64,000 nt of DNA. It comes from Pleodorina starrii (Eukaryota > Chlorophyta > Chlorophyceae > Chlamydomonadales > Volvocaceae). The stretch is from NCBI GenBank assembly GCA_030267565.1, contig BRXU01000035.1, positions 396,001 to 460,000 of the forward strand, given 5' to 3'. The notes under the pieces are model-generated. The model did not search any database and was not told the DNA's origin. It was given only the letters and a program-made list of their open reading frames with translations. Positions 1-12,002 of this stretch are shown in pieces (position 1 is the first letter of the stretch; each line of letters opens with the position of its first letter). The translations under genes and the position numbers were made by a program.

Positions 1-1107
1 GGTTACGTTTGGGAGCCGAGCGAGGCAGGTGCTGAGCAAAACGACACAACGTGCCTATGTACGTAGCTGCCGGATGCGGGGAGCTAGTCGGGAAGGCGGC
101 CGCTGCGAGATGGATGGCCGAGTACAACAGGTGATCGTTGGGCTTGGGGCTTGAGAACGCAAGTATTACGAAAGCGCGATGCGTGCGCAGTCCCCACAGC
201 GCGCGCCGGCGGCCGACGTGAAACGTGCGGGCTCGCGTCTGCTGGCTACGGCTCGCTCGCGCCCGGAAACAGAAGACCCGGTCTAAGGCCGTGACCTGGC
301 GTCGGCGAAAACCAATGCAGCTCGATATCATAGCAGAGGACGAGAAATCAGCTACACGAAACAATTTGCGATGGCTTGGTGCCAGGATCCGGCAATTCTA
401 TTCCAGAGAGGGCCCTGCGACCGGCGACAATGCTCCTTACCCGCCTGCCCTTAACCTAATTGGGCATGTTCAAGAATGAAATGAAATTTTGCATTCTACC
501 CAGCACCAACCTGGCGCGCTGAGGCCGTAGAGCTGGTGGGAAGGCTCCGAAAGGTCCAGCCTTGGGCACGCTTCCGAAGAGGATATTGTCTGCCCCTCAA
601 CCTGTGCCCGATGCTGATGAATGCAAGGCGCGATATGAAGGAATTTGTAGCATGACTCTCTACCGACACGGAACACATCGAGAGCGATCAACTTGCATGG
701 GCATGACGGGGGAAGAGTGCAAAGGAGTGCAAAGCGACAAGACCGATGCTGTGCGACCCATGTATAGAGTTCAACCTAAATGGCCAGAGTTCAACCTAAA
801 TGACCTTGGCAGCTTCCTTGGAACGAAGTCATCACCCACATTTGCCATTTTGAACAAGGTTTTCCGCGAACGACGGTTTTCATTGTGCCGTATGTACAAA
901 GGTCGCGCGGTCGCCGCTTTCTTAAAGAAATGTTTTACAAAAATGATCAGCAACAATGAAAGGCTTAGAGCTACCGTTCGCCGCGGGATGTCATTCCTTG
1001 CGGCAACACGGCGACCCACGGGTCGGCCATCTCCGCGCTCGCGCCTGCGAGCATGTCGGTGCACTAACCGGGGTCTTTGCTGCTTCTTTAGAGTGGGCTC
1101 CAGAAGC
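1..1107. other. Non-coding flank, no recognisable gene
   Basis: No open frame here has a recognisable domain or convincing splice structure. The only local structure is a direct repeat of about 19 bp at 768-805 (agttcaacctaaatg twice). Exons of the DPF-motif gene whose 3' part begins at 10,074 could lie here or further upstream, but I cannot identify any. Confidence 0.4.
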
Positions 1108-4100
1108 TGTGTACGTGTGCGTGTGTACGTGTGCGTGTGTACGTGCGCGTGTGTACGTGTGCGTGTGTACGTGTGCGTGTGTACGTGTGCGTGTGTACGT
1201 GTGCGTGTGTACGTGTGCGTGTGTACGTGTGCGTGCGCGTGTGTACGTGTGCGTGTGTACGTGTGCGTGTGTACGTGTGCGTGTGTACGTGTGCGTGTGT
1301 ACGAGTGCGTGTGTGCGTGTGCGTGTGCACGTGTGCGTGTAAGCAGTAAATAAAGGCTTATCCCGCGGATGCTCAGGAGCCAGGCTTACAGTGCGTGTGT
1401 ACGTGTGCGTGTGTACGTGCGCGTGTGTACGTGTGCGTGTGTACGTGTGCGTGTGTACGTGTGCGTGTGTACGTGCGCGTGTGTACGTGTGCGTGTGTAC
1501 GTGTGCGTGTGTACGTGTGCGTGTGTACGTGTGCGTGTGTACGTGTGCGTGTGTACGTGTGCGTGTGTACGTGTGCGTGTGTACGTGTGCGTGTGTACGT
1601 GTGCGTGTGTGTGCGAGTGTGCGTGTGCGTGTGCGTGTGTGCGTGCGCGTGTGTACGTGTGCGTGTGTACGTGTGCGTGTGTACGTGTGCGTGTGTACGA
1701 GTGCGTGTGTGCGTGTGCGTGTGCACGTGTGCGTGTAAGCAGTAAATAAAGGCTTATCCCGCGGATGCTCAGGAGCCAGGCTTACAGTGCGTGTGTACGT
1801 GTGCGTGTGTACGTGTGCGTGTGTACGTGTGCGTTTGAACGTGTGCGTGTGTACGTGTGCGTGTGTACGTGTGCGTGTGTACGTGTGCGTGTGTACGTGT
1901 GCGTGTGTACGTGTGCGTGTGTACGTGTGCGTGTGTGTGCGAGTGTGCGTGTGCGTGTGCGTGTGTGCGTGTGCGTGTGTACGTGTGCGTGTGTACGTGT
2001 GCGTGTGTACGTGCGCGCGTGTACGTGCGCGTGTGTGCGTGTGCGTGTGCACGTGTGCGTGTGAACGTGTGCGTGTGTACGTGTGCGTGTGTACGTGTGC
2101 GTGTGTACGTGTGCGTGTGTACGTGTGCGTGTGTACGTGTGCGTGTGTGTGCGAGTGTGCGTGTGCGTGTGCGTGTGTGCGTGCGCGTGTGTACGTGTGC
2201 GTGTGTACGTGTGCGTGTGTACGTGTGCGTGTGTGCGTGTGCGTGTGCACGTGTGCGTGTAAGCAGTAAATAAAGGCTTATCCCGCGGATGCTCAGGAGC
2301 CAGGCTTACAGTGCGTGTGTACGTGTGCGTGTGTACGTGTGCGTGTGAACGTGTGCGTGTGTACGTGTGCGTGTGTACGTGTGCGTGTGTACGTGTGCGT
2401 GTGTACGTGTGCGTGTGTACGTGTGCGTGTGTGTGCGAGTGTGCGTGTGCGTGTAAATAAAGGCTTACCCCGCGGATGCTCAGGAGCCAGGCTTACAGTG
2501 CGTGTGTACGTGTGCGTGTGAACGTTTGCGTGTGTACGTGTGCGTGTGTACGCGTGCGTGTGTACGTGTGCGTGTGAACGTGTGCGTGTGTACGTGTGCG
2601 TGTGTACGTGTGCGTGTGTACGTGTGCGTGTGTACGTATGCGTGTGTACGTGTGCGTGTGTACGTGTGCGTGTGTACGTGTGCGTGTGTACGTGTGCGTG
2701 TGTACGTGCGCGTGTGTACGTGCGCGTGTGTACGTGTGCGTGTGTACGTGCGCGTGTGTACGTGCGCGTGTGTACGTGTGCGTGTGTACGTGTGCGTGTG
2801 TACGTGTGCGTGTGTACGTGTGCGTGTGTACGTGCGCGTGTGTACGTGCGCGTGTGTGCGTGTGCGTGTGTACGTGTGCGTGTGTACGTGTGCATGTGTA
2901 CGTGTGCGTGTGTACGTGTGCGTGTGTACGTGTGCGTGTGTACGTGTGCGTGTGTACGTGTGCGTGTGTACGTGTGCGTGTGTACGTGTGCGTGTGTGCG
3001 TGTACGTGTTGTGCGTGTGTGCGTGTATGTGTGTACGTGCGCGTGTGTACGTGTGCGTGTGTATGTGTGCGTGTGTACGTGTGCGTGTGTACGTGCGCGT
3101 GTGTACGTGTGCGTGTGTACGTGTGCGTGTGTACGTGCGCGTGTGTACGTGTGCGTGTGTACGTGTGCGTGTGTACGTGTGCGTGTGTACGTGTGCGTGT
3201 GTACGTGTGCGTGTGTACGTGTGCGTGTGTACGTGTGCGTGTGTACGTGTGCGTGTGTACGTGTGCGTGTGTACGTGTGCGTGTGTACGTGTGCGTGTGT
3301 GTGCGAGTGTGCGTGTGCGTGTGCGTGTGTGCGTGTGCGTGTGTACGTGTGCGTGTGTACGTGTGCGTGTGTACGTGCGCGTGTGTACGTGCGCGTGTGT
3401 GCGTGTGCGTGTGCACGTGTGCGTGTGAACGTGTGCGTGTGTACGTGTGCGTGTGTACGTGTGCGTGTGTACGTGTGCGTGTGTACGTGTGCGTGTGTAC
3501 GTGTGCGTGTGTGTGCGAGTGTGCGTGTGCGTGTGCGTGTGTGCGTGCGCGTGTGTACGTGTGCGTGTGTACGTGTGCGTGTGTACGTGTGCGTGTGTGC
3601 GTGTGCGTGTGCACGTGTGCGTGTAAGCAGTAAATAAAGGCTTATCCCGCGGATGCTCAGGAGCCAGGCTTACAGTGCGTGTGTACGTGTGCGTGTGTAC
3701 GTGTGCGTGTGAACGTGTGCGTGTGTACGTGTGCGTGTGTACGTGTGCGTGTGTACGTGTGCGTGTGTACGTGTGCGTGTGTACGTGTGCGTGTGTGTGC
3801 GAGTGTGCGTGTGCGTGTAAATAAAGGCTTATCCCGCGGATGCTCAGGAGCCAGGCTTACAGTGCGTGTGTACGTGTGCGTGTGAACGTTTGCGTGTGTA
3901 CGTGTGCGTGTGTACGCGTGCGTGTGTACGTGTGCGTGTGAACGTGTGCGTGTGTACGTGTGCGTGTGTACGTGTGCGTGTGTACGTGTGCGTGTGTACG
4001 TATGCGTGTGTACGTGTGCGTGTGTACGTGTGCGTGTGTACGTGTGCGTGTGTACGTGTGCGTGTGTACGTGCGCGTGTGTACGTGCGCGTGTGTACGTG

Positions 4101-4390
4101 TGCGTGTGTACGTGCGCGTGTGTACGTGCGCGTGTGTACGTGTGCGTGTGTACGTGTGCGTGTGTACGTGTGCGTGTGTACGTGTGCGTGTGTACGTGCG
4201 CGTGTGTACGTGCGCGTGTGTGCGTGTGCGTGTGTACGTGTGCGTGTGTACGTGTGCATGTGTACGTGTGCGTGTGTACGTGTGCGTGTGTACGTGTGCG
4301 TGTGTACGTGTGCGTGTGTACGTGTGCGTGTGTACGTGTGCGTGTGTACGTGTGCGTGTGTGCGTGTACGTGTTGTGCGTGTGTGCGTGT

Positions 4391-4800
4391 AGAAAGAAAG
4401 TTTACACTGGACCGTAAGCCCGAGCGTGGGTTAAGGGAACAGACTGATGCCTCTTCGGCGGGTACTTTCAGCCCATTACCGCGGTGACCGCCTTTTTGAC
4501 TAAGATGGGTTGCTTCTCCCACCCACTCCGTGTCTGGGCTCCGTCTCACTCGGATCACATCTGGGTACCCGCACGCACTTTTCCCAGATATGCCAGACAC
4601 ATCATTGTTGAACATTCAACCGTGATGAGTTCTACCAGTGCAGGGGACAGGGACATGGCTAAAGAGCCATGCGATCACCTGCTGTTCGTTCCCACACCAG
4701 GGCCCCCATCGGTCACCCAGCCCTCTGCGAAGGCCGGGATCGAACTGGTGACCTCTCGGTCACCAATTTAGTGCCCTAACTCTCAGGCACTCCTAGGGGA
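4391..4800 (-). mobile_element. tRNA-derived SINE inserted in the minisatellite
   Basis: On the minus strand the element starts at about 4,799 with a tRNA-like head: an A-box-like region around cctgagagttagg, then a pairing arm ggtgaccgagaggtcacc, then a B-box-like agttcgatccc. It ends near 4,391 in a T/C-rich tail. The 12-bp gtgtgtgcgtgt stands on both sides (4,379-4,390 and 4,802-4,813). Sister copies of the satellite block near 3,010-3,036 and 6,142-6,172 show the uninterrupted sequence with a single copy. The arm between the boxes suggests a class II (Ser/Leu-type) tRNA ancestor, which is inference. Confidence 0.65.
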
Positions 4801-6609
4801 TGTGTGTGCGTGTATGTGTGTACGTGCGCGTGTGTACGTGTGCGTGTGTATGTGTGCGTGTGTACGTGTGCGTGTGTACGTGCGCGTGTGTACGTGTGCG
4901 TGTGTACGTGTGCGTGTGTACGTGCGCGTGTGTACGTGTGCGTGTGTACGTGTGCGTGTGTACGTGTGCGTGTGTACGTGTGCGTGTGTACGTGTGCGTG
5001 TGTACGTGTGCGTGTGTACGTGTGCGTGTGTACGTGTGCGTGTGTACGTGTGCGTGTGTACGTGTGCGTGTGTACGTGTGCGTGTGTGTGCGAGTGTGCG
5101 TGTGCGTGTGCGTGTGTGCGTGTGCGTGTGTACGTGTGCGTGTGTACGTGTGCGTGTGTACGTGCGCGTGTGTACGTGCGCGTGTGTGCGTGTGCGTGTG
5201 CACGTGTGCGTGTGAACGTGTGCGTGTGTACGTGTGCGTGTGTACGTGTGCGTGTGTACGTGTGCGTGTGTACGTGTGCGTGTGTACGTGTGCGTGTGTG
5301 TGCGAGTGTGCGTGTGCGTGTGCGTGTGTGCGTGCGCGTGTGTACGTGTGCGTGTGTACGTGTGCGTGTGTACGTGTGCGTGTGTGCGTGTGCGTGTGCA
5401 CGTGTGCGTGTAAGCAGTAAATAAAGGCTTATCCCGCGGATGCTCAGGAGCCAGGCTTACAGTGCGTGTGTACGTGTGCGTGTGTACGTGTGCGTGTGTA
5501 CGTGTGCGTGTGAACGTGTGCGTGTGTACGTGTGCGTGTGTACGTGTGCGTGTGTACGTGTGCGTGTGTACGTGTGCGTGTGTACGTGTGCGTGTGTGTG
5601 CGAGTGTGCGTGTGCGTGTAAATAAAGGCTTATCCCGCGGATGCTCAGGAGCCAGGCTTACAGTGCGTGTGTACGTGTGCGTGTGAACGTTTGCGTGTGT
5701 ACGTGTGCGTGTGTACGCGTGCGTGTGTACGTGTGCGTGTGTACGTGTGCGTGTGTACGTGTGCGTGTGTACGTATGCGTGTGTACGTGTGCGTGTGTAC
5801 GTGTGCGTGTGTACGTGTGCGTGTGTACGTGTGCGTGTGTACGTGCGCGTGTGTACGTGCGCGTGTGTACGTGTGCGTGTGTACGTGCGCGTGTGTACGT
5901 GCGCGTGTGTACGTGTGCGTGTGTACGTGTGCGTGTGTACGTGTGCGTGTGTACGTGTGCGTGTGTACGTGCGCGTGTGTACGTGCGCGTGTGTGCGTGT
6001 GCGTGTGTACGTGTGCGTGTGTACGTGTGCATGTGTACGTGTGCGTGTGTACGTGTGCGTGTGTACGTGTGCGTGTGTACGTGTGCGTGTGTACGTGTGC
6101 GTGTGTACGTGTGCGTGTGTACGTGTGCGTGTGTGCGTGTACGTGTTGTGCGTGTGTGCGTGTATGTGTGTACGTGCGCGTGTGTACGTGTGCGTGTGTA
6201 TGTGTGCGTGTGTACGTGTGCGTGTGTACGTGTGCGTGTGTACGTGCGCGTGTGTACGTGTGCGTGTGTACGTGTGCGTGTGTACGTGCGCGTGTGTACG
6301 TGTGCGTGTGTACGTGTGCGTGTGTACGTGTGCGTGTGTACGTGTGCGTGTGTACGTGTGCGTGTGTACGTGTGCGTGTGTACGTGTGCGTGTGTACGTG
6401 TGCGTGTGTACGTGTGCGTGTGTGTGCGAGTGTGCGTGTGCGTGTGCGTGTGTGCGTGCGCGTGTGTACGTGTGCGTGTGTACGTGTGCGTGTGTACGTG
6501 TGCGTGTGTACGAGTGCGTGTGTGCGTGTGCGTGTGCACGTGTGCGTGTAAGCAGTAAATAAAGGCTTATCCCGCGGATGCTCAGGAGCCAGGCTTAGAG
6601 TGCGTGTGT

Positions 6610-7204
6610 CCATGCTTGGTCGAATTGGTAATGGGTAGATGTGGGTTCGAATCCCACCGCTGGCCCCTGGCACTAGCCAGGGTAAAATAACGGTGAGTCC
6701 GGCCCGCTAAACTCCGGATCGTGCAGGGGCGCTCGAGAAAATGTCCCAGATCAATCAGTCCGCCCGTCAGGTCTGATTCACCCTGGTGATCGCGCCGAAC
6801 GGAGAAGAAATTACTCCCTAGGCCCGGTCCCCTTAACATACGCGAGAGTCTGTCTCCGCGTAAAATTAATTAAGTCTGCGCAGCTCAATTGGTAGAGCAC
6901 TCGCTTGTCAATTCGATGGTCATGGGTTCGATCCCATGCTTGGTCGAATTGGTAATGGGTAGATGTGGGTTCGAATCCCACCGCTGGCCCCTGGCAATAG
7001 CCAGGGTAAAATAACGGTGAGTCCGGCCCGCTAAACTCCGGATCGTGCAGGGGCGCTCGAGAAAATGTCCCAGATCAATCAGTCCGCCCGTCAGGTCTGA
7101 TTCACCCTGGTGATCGCGCCGAACGGAGAAGAAATTACTCCCTAGGCCCGGTCCCCTTAACACACGCGAGAGTCTGTCTCCGCGTAAAATTAATTAATTA
7201 ATAC
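6610..7204 (+). mobile_element. Dimeric tRNA-Asp-type SINE in the minisatellite
   Basis: Two head-to-tail copies of one SINE. The first (6,610-6,873) lacks the tRNA head and starts at ccatgcttggtcgaa. The second (6,874-7,204) is complete: gcgcagctcaattggtagag (A box), an anticodon-loop-like ttgtcaa reading GTC (Asp), and gggttcgatccc (B box). Each has the same body (aataacggtgagtccgg...) and ends in a taattaat tail. The acceptor and anticodon stems do not pair properly, so this is not a working tRNA gene. The repeat agtgcgtgtgt flanks the pair (6,599-6,609 and 7,205-7,215). tRNA-Asp-related SINEs are established in Chlamydomonas. Confidence 0.8.
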
Positions 7205-9925
7205 AGTGCGTGTGTACGTGTGCGTGTGTACGTGTGCGTGTGTACGTGTGCGTGTGTACGTGTGCGTTTGAACGTGTGCGTGTGTACGTGTGCGTGTGTG
7301 CGTGTGTACGTGTGCGTGTGTACGTGTGCGTGTGTGTGCGAGTGTGCGTGTGCGTGTGTGCGTGTGCGTGTGTACGTGTGCGTGTGTACGTGCGCGTGTG
7401 TACGTGCGCGTGTGTGCGTGTGCGTGTGCACGTGTGCGTGTGAACGTGTGCGTGTGTACGTGTGCGTGTGTACGTGTGCGTGTGTACGTGTGCGTGTGTA
7501 CGTGTGCGTGTGTACGTGTGCGTGTGTGTGCGAGTGTGCGTGTGCGTGTGCGTGTGTGCGTGCGCGTGTGTACGTGTGCGTGTGTACGTGTGCGTGTGTA
7601 CGTGTGCGTGTGTACGTGTGCGTGTGTGCGTGTGCGTGTGCACGTGTGCGTGTAAGCAGTAAATAAAGGCTTATCCCGCGGATGCTCAGGAGCCAGGCTT
7701 ACAGTGCGTGTGTACGTGTGCGTGTGTACGTGTGCGTGTGTACGTGTGCGTGTGAACGTGTGCGTGTGTACGTGTGCGTGTGTACGTGTGCGTGTGTACG
7801 TGTGCGTGTGTACGTGTGCGTGTGTACGTGTGCGTGTGTACGTGTGCGTGTGTGTGCTAGTGTGCGTGTGCGTGTAAATAAAGGCTTATCCCGCGGATGC
7901 TCAGGAGCCAGGCTTACAGTGCGTGTGTACGTGTGCGTGTGAACGTTTGCGTGTGTACGTGTGCGTGTGTACGTGTGCGTGTGTACGTGTGCGTGTGTAC
8001 GTATGCGTGTGTACGTGTGCGTGTGTACGTGTGCGTGTGTACGTGTGCGTGTGTACGTGTGCGTGTGTACGTGCGCGTGTGTACGTGCGCGTGTGTACGT
8101 GTGCGTGTGTACGTGCGCGTGTGTACGTGCGCGTGTGTACGTGTGCGTGTGTACGTGTGCGTGTGTACGTGTGCGTGTGTACGTGTGCGTGTGTACGTGC
8201 GCGTGTGTACGTGCGCGTGTGTGCGTGTGCGTGTGTACGTGTGCGTGTGTACGTGTGCATGTGTACGTGTGCGTGTGTACGTGTGCGTGTGTACGTGTGC
8301 GTGTGTACGTGTGCGTGTGTACGTGTGCGTGTGTACGTGTGCGTGTGTACGTGTGCGTGTGTACGTGTGCGTGTGTGCGTGTACGTGTTGTGCGTGTGTG
8401 CGTGTATGTGTGTACGTGCGCGTGTGTACGTGTGCGTGTGTATGTGTGCGTGTGTACGTGTGCGTGTGTGCGTGTGCGTGTGTACGTGTGCGTGTGTGCG
8501 TGTGCGTGTGTACGTGTGCGTGTGTACGTGTGCGTGTGTACGTGTGCGTGTGTACGTGTGCGTGTGTACGTGTGCGTGTGTACGTGTGCGTGTGTACGTG
8601 TGCGTGTGTACGTGTGCATGTGTACGTGCGCGTGTATACGTGCGCGTGTGTGCGTGTGCGTGTGTACGTGTGCGTGTGTACGTGTACATGTGTACGTGTG
8701 CGTGTGTACGTGTGCGTGTGTACGTGTGCGTGTGTACGTGTGCGTGTGTACGTGTGCGTGTGTACGTGTGCGTGTGTGCGTGTACGTGTTGTGCGTGTGT
8801 GCGTGTACGTGTGTACGTGCGCGTGTGTACGTGTGCGTGTGTACGTGTGCGTGTGTACGTGTGCGTGTGTGCGTGTGCGTGTGTACGTGTGCGTGTGTGC
8901 GTGTGCGTGTGTACGTGTGCGTGTGTACGTGTGCGTGTGTACGTGTGCGTGTGTGCGTGTGCGTGTGTACGTGTGCGTGTGTACGTATGCGTGTGTACGT
9001 GTGCGTGTGTACGTGTGCGTGTGTACGTGTGCGTATGTACGTGTGCGTGTGTACGTGTGCGTGTGTACGTATGCGTGTGTACGTGCACGTGTGTACGTGC
9101 GCGTGTGTACTTGCGCGTGTGTACGTGTGCGTGTGTACGTGTGCGTGTGTGCGTGCGCGTGTGTGCGTGCGCGTGTGTGCCTGTGCGTGTGTGCGTGTGC
9201 GTGTGTACGTGTGCGTGTGTACGTGTGTACGTGTGCGTGTGTACGTGCGCGTGTGTGCCTGTGCGTGTGTGCGTGTGCGTGTGTGCGTGTGCGTGTGTAC
9301 GTGTGCGTGTGTACGTGTGCGTGTGTACGTGTGCGTGTGTACGTGTGCGTGTGTGCGTGTGCGTGTGTGCCTGTGCGTGTGTACGTGTGTGCGTGCGCGT
9401 GTGTGCGTGTGCGTGTGTACGTGTGCGTGTGTACGTGTGCGTGTGTACGTGTGCGTGTGTACGTGTGCGTGTGTACGTGTGCGTGTGTACGTGTGCGTGT
9501 GTACGTGTGCGTGTGTACGTGTGCGTGTGTACGTGTGCGTGTGTACGTGCGCGTGTGTACGTGCGCGTGTGTGCGTGTGTACGTGTGTACGTGTGTGTGT
9601 GTACGTGTGCATGTGTACGTGTGCGTGTGTACGTGTGCGTGTGTACGTGTGCGTGTGTGCGTGTGTATGTGTGCGTGTGCGTGTGTACGTGTGCGTGTGT
9701 ACGTGTGCGTGTGTGCGTGTACGTGTTGTGCGTGTGTGCGTGTACGTGTTGTGCGTGTGCGTGTGTACGTGTGTACGTGCGCGTGTGTACGTGTGCGTGT
9801 GTACGTGTGCGTGTGTGCGTGTGTATGTGTGCGTGTGTGCCTGTGCGTGTGTGCCTGTGCGTGTGTACGTGTGCATGTGTACGTATGCGTGTGTGCGTGT
9901 GTACGTGTGCGTGTGCGTGTGTACG

Positions 9926-10073
9926 GACTAGGCAGCCGGAATGCAGCGCCCCGAGCCGATTACATTATTCGTTTTACGATATGCACGGAGCTATGGCAGG
10001 TCCGGCTCATCTGACGCTGGTCCCTTTCCTGCTCGCGCATCGGGTGCACCCTTGCTTCTCTCTGACCGTGCAG
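9926..10073. other. Junction between minisatellite and DPF-motif gene
   Basis: Unique sequence between the end of the GT array and the first recognisable splice acceptor (ctctgaccgtgcag, ending 10,073). It probably belongs to an intron of the downstream gene. No start codon in a convincing context is seen in the frame of the next exon. Confidence 0.4.
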
Positions 10074-11941
10074 ACGCCAAGCTTCCCAAGAAGCTGTCGG
10101 ACGTGAAGATCAACCCCGCGGTGGCCGCCACCTTTGCCAACATCAGCATCCCATCGTCCAGCAGCGCCTCCAGCCTGGGTGCGTACCAACGTGCCCGCGC
10201 TGTCCGTACCTGTCTTGTCCTCACCTGCTATCAAGACTTCAAGGCCGTCGCGACGCTAGGATTCCACAAAGCATCCGCCCATGTCATTAGAGCCCAACGG
10301 TTGGCATCCTGTTGCAAGGGGCTACGCGTATCGAACCGTGCCATCCTGCAACCTTCCTTGCAGGCAAGCTGGCACCGCCGCCAGCCCCAGGCGTTCCCGT
10401 CAAGCCAGGTGTCCCGCAGCAGAGCAGCAGCAACTCGCTGGACCTCTTTGGGGAGCCGATTTCCGACACGCAGCCGGCGGCCCAGCCGTCGCAGCAGCAG
10501 GGCGGCGCCGCGGCCGTGGGCCTGGACTGGGACGCCGCCTTCGGGACTGCGGAGCCGAGCGGCGCGTCCACGACTACAACCGCTGTCACTGGAGGACCAA
10601 GCGCCGATCCCTTCGCGGACTTCGCGGGCGCGGCTCCGGCGGCACCGGCGCCGGCGCCGGCCGCTGCACCTTCCGGGGTGAGCTTTGGGGAAGTGTGATC
10701 CCTTACCGGAAGGGTTGTGGTGCCGAAAATGGCCACAAGGCGTTTGCACCAACCCATACTTCGACGGATGGGCTGAAGGTCCCCGACCATGTAGTGGCTA
10801 ATGGCAACGTGAAACGAACTAACTGAAGTTGATGACCTCGCTACGTAACACTACAGGGTTTCGACTCGCTCTTTGGCGCTGGAGGCGGCGGCAGCAGCAG
10901 CAGTGTAACGACTACCGCCACGGGCGCCAGCGGCCGGCCGCCAGTGCGGCCCCCTCTTTCATTAGACGACTTTGCCGAGCTGGGCGACCCATCCCCAGCG
11001 GCGGCCCCCCGGCAACGGGCTTGCCATCTCTCACAGCACCTGCCGCAGATCCCTTCGGAGCACTGGCGTCGTCCTCATCTACAGGCCTAGCAATGTCAAT
11101 GTCTGCAGCGGCGGCAGTACGGCCAGCACCAGCCACAGGCGCGGATCCCTTCGCGGCGCTGTCCGCGCCGCGGGCTGCTGCACCCGCACCGATGGCGCCG
11201 CCACTAGTGAGGCCTGCACCGGGAGCGCCCCTGCCGTTCGATGCTTTTGGGGCGGCCCCGCCGCAGCCGGCGCGGACACCGCAGCCCCCGGCAGCAGCGG
11301 CCGACCCCTTTGCGGTGCTTGCTTCCTCATCCACGCCGGCGCCTGTGCCGATGGCATCCGCGGCGCGGCACGCCCCGCAGCCCGCGGCGGCGGCGCCGTT
11401 TGACCCTTTCATGTCGGCGCCTGCGGCCATGAGGCCGGCCGCGCCGAAGCCTGTGTTCGATGCATTTGGGTCGGCGTCTGCGGCCCCACCGCAGGCGGCG
11501 GCGAGCAGCTTTGACGATTTCTTCGGGGCGAGCTCCTCAGCGCAAGCCGGTGCGTGATTGCCTGGCGTGGCACAGCATGGCGTATTCAACCTGCACTTTA
11601 TTGGCCTCGCCGTGGACGTCTATCCACTGGTCACCAGTGTATCCACTGTCGCTGCAGCCACATTTTCAACATCGCCGCGTCCACATTTATTTAGTACCGC
11701 ACTTACCGAAACGAACTCCCTGTCGTCCTCAACCCCAGGTCCGGCGCCCGCTCAAGTCACGGCGGACCTATTCGCGGGCGCGTCATTCACCGCCGCCTTC
11801 CCGCCGCCTCCGGCGCCCGCCGCTGCTGCAACACCGGCAGCTGCAGCCAACGGAGCCGCCATGGCCATGAACAAGACGGGGGCTGCACATGGTTCCGCCG
11901 GGCACAAGAACACTGACCCATTCGCTGGCCTCGGCTTTTAG
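10074..11941 (+). CDS. DPF-motif-rich adaptor-like protein, 3' exons (5' end missing)
   Basis: Four exons with GT-AG borders and matching phases: 10,074-10,178, 10,364-10,678, 10,857-11,549 and 11,739-11,941 (TAG 11,939-11,941). The product is Ala/Pro/Ser-rich and low-complexity, with many short motifs: DLF, DPFADF, FDSLF, DDFAEL, DPFGAL, DPFAAL, FDAF, DPFAVL, FDPF, FDDFF, DLF and a terminal [11 protein letters not shown] and related FxxF-type motifs are known to bind clathrin-adaptor appendage domains, so a role in coated-vesicle traffic is plausible. No folded domain is visible, and the N-terminal exons would lie beyond the satellite. In exon 3 the frame must shift by 1 nt near the C6 run at 11,005-11,010, which means sequence error or decay. 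Confidence 0.55.
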
Positions 11942-11946
11942 TGCTT

Positions 11947-12002
11947 CAATAACATCCTGAATTTATAGAAGGGGCAATAACATCCTGAATTTATAGAAGG
12001 GG
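11947..12002. repeat. 28-bp tandem duplication in 3' UTR
   Basis: The 28-bp unit caataacatcctgaatttat... (ending agaagggg) occurs twice head to tail, directly after the stop codon of the DPF-motif gene. Confidence 0.85.

Larger units (their letters stand above)
1339..7918. repeat. Recurrent ~50-bp spacer inside the minisatellite (11 copies)
   Basis: A non-GT segment, beginning (aagcag)taaataaaggcttatc and containing ggatgctcaggagccaggct, recurs near 1,339, 1,736, 2,260, 2,454, 3,623, 3,817, 5,412, 5,617, 6,549, 7,653 and 7,873. Copies are nearly identical. Alternate copies lack the leading aagcag, and these short forms follow a shorter GT block, giving a long-short higher-order period. The segment carries stop codons and ends most of the spurious open frames of the array. 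No function can be read from it. Confidence 0.9.
1108..9925. repeat. 8.8 kb minisatellite, 14-bp unit (acgtgtgcgtgtgt)n
   Basis: The unit acgtgtgcgtgtgt repeats hundreds of times. It alternates purine and pyrimidine perfectly, and most variants are transitions that keep the alternation (acgtgcgcg, acgtatgcg, gtgcatg). Exceptions such as gtgaacg, gcgtttg, gtgtgcgagtg and gttgtg mark higher-order blocks, because the same exceptions recur in the same order (compare 2,313-3,036 with 3,677-4,390 and 5,664-6,165). Fourteen is not a multiple of 3, so every frame reads the same 14-residue cycle and long frames stay open on both strands. These are artefacts of the repeat, not genes. Interruptions are a ~50-bp spacer (11 copies) and SINE insertions at 4,391 and 6,610. 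Confidence 0.95.

Noticed and set aside
6874..6950. Functional tRNA-Asp gene
   Set aside because: A and B boxes and a GTC loop are present, but acceptor and anticodon stems do not pair and the sequence continues into the SINE body and tail.
1131..10106. Very long open frames (up to ~727 codons) on both strands with [14 protein letters not shown] or [18 protein letters not shown] repeats
   Set aside because: They are translations of the stop-free 14-bp unit, which gives the same 14-residue cycle in every frame. There is no start context, domain or splice logic.
10231..11589. Minus-strand and alternative-frame Ala/Gly-rich ORFs over the DPF-motif exons
   Set aside because: These are shadows in GC-rich coding DNA; the plus-strand exons have consistent splice sites and repeated DPF motifs.
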